Below are positions 57,552 through 64,000 of a stretch of DNA of 64,000 bases, piece after piece. The stretch is from positions 2,356,001 through 2,420,000 of the forward strand of contig CP036296.1 in assembly GCA_007751255.1 (NCBI GenBank), in the 5' to 3' direction. The position numbers and the translations under genes were made by a program. The notes below the pieces were generated by a model. The model did not search any database and was not told where the DNA came from. It worked only from the letters and a program-made list of their open reading frames with translations. Origin of the DNA: Engelhardtia mirabilis. GTDB taxonomy: Bacteria > Planctomycetota > UBA1135 > GCA-002686595. Within the stretch, counting starts at the first letter, position 1; every line of letters starts with the position of its first letter.

Positions 57552-60500
57552 ATGACCCAGGTGGCGATTGGCGACGACGAACAGCAGCAGCTCCGTGCCC
57601 CGCGCGCGGCTGGGCTGGTCCTATTGGCACTGACCGCCCTGTGCGGCGCCCCGGCCTGCGGCGGTGGGGGTGGCGGAGGACCGGCCGCCACCAGCGTCGG
57701 TCCCGCGAGCCCCAACCCGCTGGGGATCTCGATCGTGCCGCCGCCCGCTGCGACCCTGGCCCCGGTGGTCGTCGTCGCCGGCAAGGCCTCGGCCGCGGGG
57801 AGTGCGGTCACGGTCCAGGGCGGCGCGAGCGAGGCGAGCGTCGTCGCGGGCACCGACCGTTCGTTCAGTGTCAACGTGCCGCTGGTCGCCGACCGCCGCA
57901 ACGCCCTGTTCCTGCGCGAGACCACACCGACCGGCGAGGGCCTCCCGGCCGTGCCGCTCGAGGTCGTGCAGGACGGAACGCCGCCCCGCGTGGCGATCGA
58001 GTTCCCCGCCGACGGCGCCACGTTGACCAGCTCGACCACGGCGGTGAGCGGTCGCGTCGGTGACCTGTTGAGCGGCTTCGCTGGACTCTCGGTCACCGTC
58101 GACGGCGTCCCGGCCGTCGTCGACCGCGGCTTCGGGTCCGACGGGAGCTTCTGGCTCGATGGCGTGGTACTCGATCCCTTCGCGCCGACGCAGATCGAAG
58201 TCGTGGCCACGGACGCCGTCGGCAACGAGTCCACGACGAGCGCCACCGTCGTCTTCCAAGAGCCCGCCGGCTTCACCCTCGCGGCGGATGGCGGGGACGG
58301 TCAGACCGCCGTCGCCGGTCAGTTCGCCGCAGCGCCCTTGGAGGTGGGTCTGTCGCGTCCCGACGGCAGCCCCCTGGCGGGCAAGTTGGTCCGCTTCGAG
58401 GTCGCCGCCGGCGGCGGGAGGCTGGCGCCGGACGACGGATCCGGCGTGGATCCGAGCTCGCCCCAGCGGGTGCAAGTCCTGACCGACTCGATCGGCGTCG
58501 CGCGCGCCCGCTTCGAGCTCGGGTCCCGCGCCGGTCGCGGGGTCCACCGCGTGCGGGCCGACAGCGTCGACGTCGAGGGCCAGGCCTGGTTCCTGGCCTC
58601 CGCCGTCGCCGGATCCGAGCTGCAGGTGCACGCGGTGACGGGCGAGCTCCAGTCCCAGGTCGCGGGCGGCGTCGCGGGCCGCATGCTCGAGGCGCGGGTC
58701 ACCGACGGGGCCAACCCGATCGCCGGGCGCGCCGTGCGCTTCCAAGTCATGGGTGGCACCGGAGTCGTGCGCAATCCCGCCACGGGAGTCCAGGCCGCCG
58801 CGGTCACGGCCAACAGCGACGCCACCGGCCTCGCTCGAGTCCAGTACTTCACGGGCGCCGAGCCCGGCATCGAACGGATCGAAGCGCGGCTCGACGGGCT
58901 GCCCGAAGCGGGCCTGACGCAGTTCACTCTCCGGGTCCTGGCGGCGGGGCAGCCCGCGACGTCTTTCGGCGGCTTCGTCATCGACGGTGGGCTGCAACCC
59001 CTCGTCGGCGGCACCTGTCGGTTGCAGCTCGGCGAGCTCGAACTGACCGCGGTGACCGACGAGCGCGGTCGCTTCCTCTTCAGCGGCATCGAGGGCGACG
59101 GCCCGGCGACGCTCACCATCGACGGCGATACGGTTTCGGCGGTGCTCGGCCCGGCGGGCTTCGTGCCGGTCAGCGTGGTCGCGCCCTACCCGACGGTCAC
59201 ACGCGAGGTCTTCATCGCGCCCGGGGTGGCCGGCAGCCTGCCGGGTCCCCTGGTCCTGCCGCGCCTGCCGTCCAGTGGTGGCCAGCTCTACAACGGGACC
59301 AGTGACGTGACGCTGACCCTGGCCGGGCTGCCGGGCTTCCGGCTGACGATTCCCGCGGGCTCCCTGACGCTCCCGCCGCACACGGTGCTGGGCGACGGTT
59401 CCTCGCTCGGCGCCACGGTCACTCCCTCGCCCGGCGATCCGCTGCCGGTGCCGGCGATCCTGACCGCGGTCCAGGTCGCCATCGACGACCTGCCCGCGCC
59501 GCTTCCGGACGGCGCGCCGGCCCTCTTGGGCTGGTACCTCTCGCCTGGTGGTGCGAGCGTCTCGGCGCCGACGACCCTGAAGCTGCCCAACCTCGGCGGC
59601 CTGCGCCCCGGCGCGCGCGCGGCGGTTCAGTTCTTCGACGAGGCGGGCGGACGCTTCGAGCGCTTCGCCCTCGCCACGGTCGAACCCGACGGTCGAAGCC
59701 TCGTGGCGAGTCTCGAGGGCGGCCTGGCGACGAGTGGCTGGATGGCCCTCTCCGCCGGCGGCGCCGCGGGGATCGCCGCGACCTTCGACGAGAGCGCCGC
59801 CGCTACACCGAAGTTCAGCCCCCTGTGGTCCATCCGACTCGGTGGCCGCGTCGTCCCCGGCGGGGCCCAGGGTGGCTTCGAGCTGCGCGACGTGCCCGTC
59901 CGCGACGGCATCGGCGATCAGGGTGCCGGCGGCGTCGCCGATGGCCTGGCCGATCGAATGCTGCGCGTCACCGGCGTGCGCGAGAGCGGCGGCGGCCTGC
60001 TCTTCGCGACGACCGCGCCCCTGACCTTCTCCGCCGGCGAGAGCCTGGCGGTCACCCCCGGCTCCCTCTCGAGCCTGCCGCCGAACCTGCCGGCCTCCCT
60101 GGCGTTCGGTCTGGACCTGACCGCCCTCGTCAGCGGCGGCGTGGCCTTCCCCAGCTTCGTGGCGACCCTCTCCAACGGCGCCAAGGTGAGCGTGGTCTCG
60201 GCTGCCGCGGGGGCGACCTACGTCAGCACCGATGCGCACGTCGCCACGGTCGACGACGGCGGGGTGGTCACGGCGACGGGCGCGGGCAGCGCCACCATCG
60301 GGGCCTTCAACGACGGCTTGGCGGCCTCGGTCGACGTCGCCGTGACGAATCCTGCGCCACTCACGGTCTCGGTGGTGGGGTCGGTCGTGACCGCGGAGGG
60401 CGCGCCGGTGCCGGGAGCCACGGTGAGTCTCGGTGGTCTGGGTGTTTCGGTTCTGAGCGCCGCGGACGGTTCCTTCGCATTGGCCGACCTGGTGGTGCAG

Positions 60501-61265
60501 CAGGGGGCGGGTTTGTCGGTGACCGCGCTGCTCGAGGTCGGCTCGAGCCTGCTCCTGGGCAGCGCCGCGCTGCCCGCACCGGTCGACGACGGAATCGTCG
60601 ATGCGGGCCTGTTGTCGCTCCAGGTCGCCGACCGCGCGCTGGTCTTCGGCGAGCCGGTGGACGGGACCTTCCAGGCCGAGCTCGTGGCGGACGCCCTGAC
60701 GGCGGCGGGTCTCTTCGCGGAGTACCTGCCCACCCTCCCGACCGACCTGGACGCCTATGCAGTCCTGTGGTGCGCGGAGACCTTCGGCTCCCTGACCCTG
60801 GCGCAGGAACAAGCACTGGTCGAGTTTGTCCAGTCAGGTCGGGGACTGCACCTCTCCGGTGAGCGCGATGCCTGCTGCTCGGCGGCCAACGCGTTCGTCC
60901 AGCGCATCTTGGACGGGTTGCTCGTGAACGGTGTCACGGTGGGCGGGGCGGGCGACGTCTCCGGGCCCTACCTGGTCAATCCCTCCGCCGCGGGCAACGC
61001 GGACAGCCAGCCCAACGACCTGGCGCAGCTGCCCCTGTGCGCCGCCGGCGCGCTGGTCGGCAGCATTGCGCCCAAGAACGTCCTGGCAGCCGGCGTCACC
61101 GATCTGGTCGTGGCCGCCGTCTTCGAAGGCAGCGACCTGATCGGCGGCCTGGGCCGGGTGAGCGTGGTCATGGACACCGACTGGGAGTTCCTCGCCGGCT
61201 GCGAGAATCCCAACGCGGACGCCTTCGAGGCCATCGCGAACATCGCGTCGTTCCTGGCGCCCTGA
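57552..61265 (+). CDS. Large multidomain surface lipoprotein
   Basis: A 1237-aa probable surface lipoprotein. The leader (LVLLALTALCGAPACGGGG) has a Cys-Gly run typical of lipoproteins in this group. Tandem Ig-like modules begin near residue 135 (PPRVAIEFPADGATLTSST, then SPRDG-type blocks) and continue to about 480. A carboxypeptidase-regulatory-like repeat is at about 470-520, a Big_2-like block near 880-935 (AAGATYVSTDAHVATVDDGG), and a second regulatory repeat near 945-1000. The last ~220 residues (YAVLWCAETFGSLTLAQEQALVE and LHLSGERDACCS) resemble a GATase/ThuA-like domain without an evident catalytic nucleophile role. It may be an adhesin or binding protein. It is transcribed alone. Confidence 0.72.
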   Translation: MTQVAIGDDEQQQLRAPRAAGLVLLALTALCGAPACGGGGGGGPAATSVGPASPNPLGISIVPPPAATLAPVVVVAGKASAAGSAVTVQGGASEASVVAGTDRSFSVNVPLVADRRNALFLRETTPTGEGLPAVPLEVVQDGTPPRVAIEFPADGATLTSSTTAVSGRVGDLLSGFAGLSVTVDGVPAVVDRGFGSDGSFWLDGVVLDPFAPTQIEVVATDAVGNESTTSATVVFQEPAGFTLAADGGDGQTAVAGQFAAAPLEVGLSRPDGSPLAGKLVRFEVAAGGGRLAPDDGSGVDPSSPQRVQVLTDSIGVARARFELGSRAGRGVHRVRADSVDVEGQAWFLASAVAGSELQVHAVTGELQSQVAGGVAGRMLEARVTDGANPIAGRAVRFQVMGGTGVVRNPATGVQAAAVTANSDATGLARVQYFTGAEPGIERIEARLDGLPEAGLTQFTLRVLAAGQPATSFGGFVIDGGLQPLVGGTCRLQLGELELTAVTDERGRFLFSGIEGDGPATLTIDGDTVSAVLGPAGFVPVSVVAPYPTVTREVFIAPGVAGSLPGPLVLPRLPSSGGQLYNGTSDVTLTLAGLPGFRLTIPAGSLTLPPHTVLGDGSSLGATVTPSPGDPLPVPAILTAVQVAIDDLPAPLPDGAPALLGWYLSPGGASVSAPTTLKLPNLGGLRPGARAAVQFFDEAGGRFERFALATVEPDGRSLVASLEGGLATSGWMALSAGGAAGIAATFDESAAATPKFSPLWSIRLGGRVVPGGAQGGFELRDVPVRDGIGDQGAGGVADGLADRMLRVTGVRESGGGLLFATTAPLTFSAGESLAVTPGSLSSLPPNLPASLAFGLDLTALVSGGVAFPSFVATLSNGAKVSVVSAAAGATYVSTDAHVATVDDGGVVTATGAGSATIGAFNDGLAASVDVAVTNPAPLTVSVVGSVVTAEGAPVPGATVSLGGLGVSVLSAADGSFALADLVVQQGAGLSVTALLEVGSSLLLGSAALPAPVDDGIVDAGLLSLQVADRALVFGEPVDGTFQAELVADALTAAGLFAEYLPTLPTDLDAYAVLWCAETFGSLTLAQEQALVEFVQSGRGLHLSGERDACCSAANAFVQRILDGLLVNGVTVGGAGDVSGPYLVNPSAAGNADSQPNDLAQLPLCAAGALVGSIAPKNVLAAGVTDLVVAAVFEGSDLIGGLGRVSVVMDTDWEFLAGCENPNADAFEAIANIASFLAP

Positions 61266-61644
61266 TCGCGAGCGCGGCGCCGCGCGATGGGCGGCCTGGA
61301 CCGGGGCCCGAGCTCGCCGGCGGACTCTGCCAGTTCCTGGCAGGTCGTCAGGTCGATGTCCTCGAACTCCTGCCTGCGCTCGGGGCGCGCGATCACCAGT
61401 GTCCCTTGCCGTCCAGGTCGATCCGGACATCGACCCCATGTGGCGCGGAGTTCGAGGCACGGCCGGGAGATCGGCAGCCCCGAACCGTGTTCACGACCGC
61501 GGGATGGAGCTCCCGTTGCTCGAGTCTGAATTCGACTCTTGCACCCAGGTCCGTGATCGGACTCCTGTCGCTCGGCCTGGCATTCAGAAGCGCGAACGAA
61601 GCGACTCCAGGACCCGAGCCGCTCGAGAAGAGGTCCACCGCCAC
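61266..61644 (-). pseudogene. Probable gene remnant, frameshifted
   Basis: On the minus strand, one frame ends in VDVRIDLDGKG and a second frame continues with TLVIARPERRQEFEDIDLT and TCQELAESAG. The second part has strong third-position GC bias. A single lost base in the run AAGGGACACTGG would join them. The joined segment resembles the middle of exported proteins seen in Myxococcota and Planctomycetota, which have a DGK...FEDID...C.EL pattern. Its start and C-terminus are missing. The alternative is chance openness in GC-rich DNA. Confidence 0.35.
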
Positions 61645-61682
61645 TTGGATCCGGTTGTAACCTAGACCCGGGGACTGCTTCC
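61266..61682. other. Intergenic region, remnant plus promoter
   Basis: About 417 bases between the lipoprotein and the SGNH gene. Besides the minus-strand remnant, TAGACC at 61663-61668 may be a -10 for the gene starting at 61683. No other feature was seen. Confidence 0.4.
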
Positions 61683-63248
61683 TTGGAACGAGCTGACTTC
61701 AAGAATCGACTGGCGGCAGGCGTCGTCGGGGTTGCGCTGGGGCTCTTCGTGACGGAAGGAGTCGCCTCCTTGCTCGTGGGGACCTCGCTGCGGCAACTGC
61801 GCGTCGAGGTCGAGGGCAGCGGGCCCGCAGGGGTGCTGGGGGAGGCCGAGCGCCGGGCAGCCGGGGCACTCACGGAGGGGCCCTACCGACTCAGCGTCGA
61901 CCCCCTGGTCTGCTACGAGTTCAAGGCCGACTGGAACGCCGCCTACTTCGGCGTGCCCGCCAGCACCGACGCCCAGGGACTGCGTTCGCGCCTTGGACCC
62001 GAGCCCACCGCCGACGCGCCTCGGATCGTGATTCTCGGCGACTCCGTGGCCTTCGGCATGGGGGTGCGAGATGACGAGACTCTCGCGCACCATCTCGAGG
62101 CGATCTTGACCGAGGCTGGTGGCGTCCGTCCCATCGTCCGCACCGTCGCATGCCCTGGCTGGAACTTGCTCAGTTCCACGGCCATGCTCCGCGCGCGGCT
62201 CATGGAGTTGCGACCGGACGTCGTCCTGCTCGTCCCGGTCGGCAATGACCTCAGCGATTCCATGGTGGTGACCGAGACGGGGCACCTCACCGTGGGCTGG
62301 AGCCCGGCGACCGGGATCGCGGCCCCCTACATCTCGGACGCCTTTCCGCAGTTCTTGTATTCGGAGCTGGCTGAGATCCTCCCCGCAGCGCAGTACCGCG
62401 AGCTGACGAGGCCGGCGATCAGCATCGCACTCATGGGGGCGGTGACGCCCGAGTCGCTGCGCCGCTACCGCGAGGCGGCGCAGGCCATCATCGGTCTCGA
62501 GCGGCAACTGCGCGAGTTGGACTGTGAGTTCGGACTCGTCTTCACATCGGAGGGCTACTTCCAAGAGCGGCTGCAGCAGGTGGTGGCGGCCACCGGCGCG
62601 ACGACGGCTGTCCTGCCGGTCTTCGAGGGCTTCGACAATGCCCGCGACCGTCTCAGCGACAACGCTCACTTCACCTCCAGCTGCATGCGTGCGATGGCCT
62701 GGCGGCTGGCCGAGGCCCTGGTCGATAGGGGCTGGTACGAGCTGCCGCCGGGCGCCGCGCTGCCCCCCGAGGATGAGGACTACGTGGGCAATCGCGGCCG
62801 CTTCCCTGTCGGGGACGAGCTCGTGGCCGAGAGGCTTCGCATGGACGCGCAGGCCGCCGCCCTGCTGCGGCCGCGAATCGACATGACGACCGGGACCGGA
62901 ATCGACCAGGTCTACGGCGGCCTTCGACCCGACGGCCACTTCGGTATCTCCTGCCTCGTGGCCCTCGCGAACCCCGGAGGGGGCCGCCTGCGATTCGAGC
63001 TCGAGCCCCTCGCCGACTCCCCGGGGCTGTATCCGCTGGAGCTCGCGATAAGCGTGAACGGTCAGTTGGTGGCGGCCATCGAGGTCACGGACGGATCCTC
63101 CGCCTCCCACTCTGTCGAGCTGCCACCGGAGCTGCGCGGGGCCCCCTCGTTCGACGTCTTGATGTCTGCGTCGGCCTGGATCCGCGAGAGCTATCGAGGG
63201 CTACAGCGGCTCGGGTCGGTCCGCTTGCTGCGGATCGAGGCCGAGTAG
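61683..63248 (+). CDS. SGNH/GDSL hydrolase with C-terminal extension
   Basis: A 521-aa protein with an N-terminal membrane segment (LAAGVVGVALGLFVTEGVAS). TTG 61683 is the first usable start. SGNH blocks: VILGDSVAFGMGV (Ser), CPGWNLLSS (block II), LVPVGNDLSDS (Gly-Asn-Asp) and SDNAHFTS (Asp-His). Residues about 385-521 are a beta-rich C-terminal domain with no recognised family. It is larger than the SGNH protein at 53293 and only distantly similar. It probably deacylates or acylates an extracellular polymer. Confidence 0.8.
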   Translation: MERADFKNRLAAGVVGVALGLFVTEGVASLLVGTSLRQLRVEVEGSGPAGVLGEAERRAAGALTEGPYRLSVDPLVCYEFKADWNAAYFGVPASTDAQGLRSRLGPEPTADAPRIVILGDSVAFGMGVRDDETLAHHLEAILTEAGGVRPIVRTVACPGWNLLSSTAMLRARLMELRPDVVLLVPVGNDLSDSMVVTETGHLTVGWSPATGIAAPYISDAFPQFLYSELAEILPAAQYRELTRPAISIALMGAVTPESLRRYREAAQAIIGLERQLRELDCEFGLVFTSEGYFQERLQQVVAATGATTAVLPVFEGFDNARDRLSDNAHFTSSCMRAMAWRLAEALVDRGWYELPPGAALPPEDEDYVGNRGRFPVGDELVAERLRMDAQAAALLRPRIDMTTGTGIDQVYGGLRPDGHFGISCLVALANPGGGRLRFELEPLADSPGLYPLELAISVNGQLVAAIEVTDGSSASHSVELPPELRGAPSFDVLMSASAWIRESYRGLQRLGSVRLLRIEAE

Positions 63249-63627
63249 CGCGCGGACGCGTAGTGCCAGGCGGAGCCGAGCGCTGGCGCGAAGGCTCCGA
63301 CGCCTGACGGGACCGCAGCAGGCCTCAGCGCGAATGGGCGGCGAGCCCGACCGATTCGCAGCTCTCGGCCGAACCTGGGATCGCGGGACGGTCACGATGG
63401 CGCCCAGGGCCGAGATCGAGAGCACGACCGGCGTCCGTCGGCGCGCGCCTGACTGGGCAGGGCCAGGTGTGCAGGCAGGACGGTCTTGGGCGTCGGCATG
63501 GGAGCGCGTCTCGGTGGACGGTCGGGCCGTCGCCATGGAGGCTCCCGCGTCACGCAGTCCCCATGGGCCGCGGTCACCGTTCGGGGCCGCGATGGGTTCG
63601 GCGCTCTTCGCGGCCCCCCGAGCACCG
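63249..63627. other. Convergent intergenic region
   Basis: About 379 bases between the SGNH gene (+) and the PDZ gene (-). A hairpin at 63268-63304 may end the SGNH transcript. The remaining sequence has open frames on both strands but no recognisable product. Confidence 0.5.
63268..63304 (+). terminator. Probable terminator after the SGNH gene
   Basis: AGGC-GGAGCC pairs with GGCTCC and CGCCT across a 15-base loop, with a 2-3 base bulge. It starts 20 bases after the stop codon. No strong T-run follows. Confidence 0.45.
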
Positions 63628-64000
63628 CTACTCGCTTCGACGTGCTGGCTCCAGCTCGATGGTCAGGTGCTCCTCGCCCCGCCGCAGCTCGAGCAGCAAG
63701 GTCGCGCCGCCGTTGAGCGCGGGGCCCAGTGCAGCCATCGGATCGGGCCAGATCGAGCTGCCGTCGGCCCCGACGATCACGTCACCGGCGCGGATGCCGG
63801 CCGCCGCTGCGGGACCGCCGGGGGTGACCGAGGCCACCACCAGGGACTGGGGCGGTTGGAACTCGAGCTCGAGCCCCAGGGTGAAGGGCGGCCGGGCCTC
63901 TGTCAGGCACAGCTCGGCGATCGGCTCGGCGACGCCCGCGAAGGCGTCCATGGTGTCGGGCCCCACGGAGTTGCTGACCACGAACATGTAGGTGTCGGGC
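63628..64000 (-). CDS. PDZ-domain protein, 3' part only
   Basis: The C-terminal part of a longer protein that runs past the right edge; the frame is still open at base 64000, so the internal ATG at 63987 is not a proper start. About 80 residues form a PDZ-like fold: LVVASVTPGGPAAAAGIRAGDVIVGADG, shown here as the carboxylate-binding and GDVIVGADG region, then LLLELRRGEEHLTIELEP. PDZ domains at C-termini occur in M28 peptidases and secreted proteases, but the catalytic part is outside the window. Confidence 0.75.
   Translation of the reverse strand, partial: PDTYMFVVSNSVGPDTMDAFAGVAEPIAELCLTEARPPFTLGLELEFQPPQSLVVASVTPGGPAAAAGIRAGDVIVGADGSSIWPDPMAALGPALNGGATLLLELRRGEEHLTIELEPARRSE

Noticed and set aside
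57621-60812. 1063-codon open frame on the minus strand under the lipoprotein gene
   Set aside because: It is low-complexity (Arg, Asp, Gln, Gly), with no signal or domain; the plus-strand lipoprotein has a proper leader and repeats.

Overview
The window comes from a very GC-rich bacterium with tightly packed operons. Neighbouring genes often overlap by four bases (ATGA, GTGA, TTGA), and GTG or TTG starts are common. A secreted FG-GAP propeller protein with a C-terminal domain I associate with planctomycetes, a division/cell-wall cluster without ftsQ, ftsA or ftsZ, an ole hydrocarbon pathway, many sulfatase-like and SGNH proteins and a DUF5989/carbamoyltransferase pair all suggest a member of Planctomycetota, perhaps a deep lineage near Saltatorellus. 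This assignment is inference; no rRNA or other phylogenetic marker was available.

Bases 2-11217 (+) form one polysaccharide operon: a two-component ABC exporter (Wzm/Wzt type), three GT2 domains (one fused to a PIG-L deacetylase), a separate PIG-L deacetylase and three GT4 glycosyltransferases. Bases 11422-13089 carry a HEAT-repeat lipoprotein and a Zn-ribbon-like acidic protein. Bases 13090-28224 (+) hold a dcw cluster: a MraZ-box array, mraZ, rsmH, ftsL, ftsI, murE, murF, mraY, ftsW, a LysM protein, a small protein, a fused murG-murC gene and murB. murD, ddl and ftsQAZ are absent from it.

Bases 28225-34273 hold an intergenic region with a large inverted repeat, the FG-GAP protein (-), thrS with a structured leader and a strong terminator, and a frameshifted HipA-like kinase gene beside a HIRAN-domain gene. 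Two tandem sulfatase-like lipoproteins and an AraC/GyrI-type regulator follow (34270-38116).

The region 38285-48782 (-) is a lipid/hydrocarbon cluster. A GbsR-like regulator precedes a FabF-like synthase and an acyl carrier protein. Then come two CrtI-like FAD oxidoreductases, a FabZ-like dehydratase, FabI, and OleB, OleC and OleD. OleA lies separately at 55140-56177. Together these could build an unusual, perhaps polyunsaturated, acyl chain and join two chains head-to-head. This is the best candidate for an undescribed system here.

Bases 49070-54375 encode a surface-glycan-modification neighbourhood: DUF5989, carbamoyltransferase, ferritin-like protein, radical SAM/SPASM protein and SGNH hydrolase. 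The rest holds a CpxP-like coiled-coil protein, oleA, dinB, a 1237-residue lipoprotein, a probable gene remnant, a second SGNH hydrolase and the C-terminal end of a PDZ protein. I saw no rRNA, tRNA, CRISPR array, insertion sequence or prophage gene.
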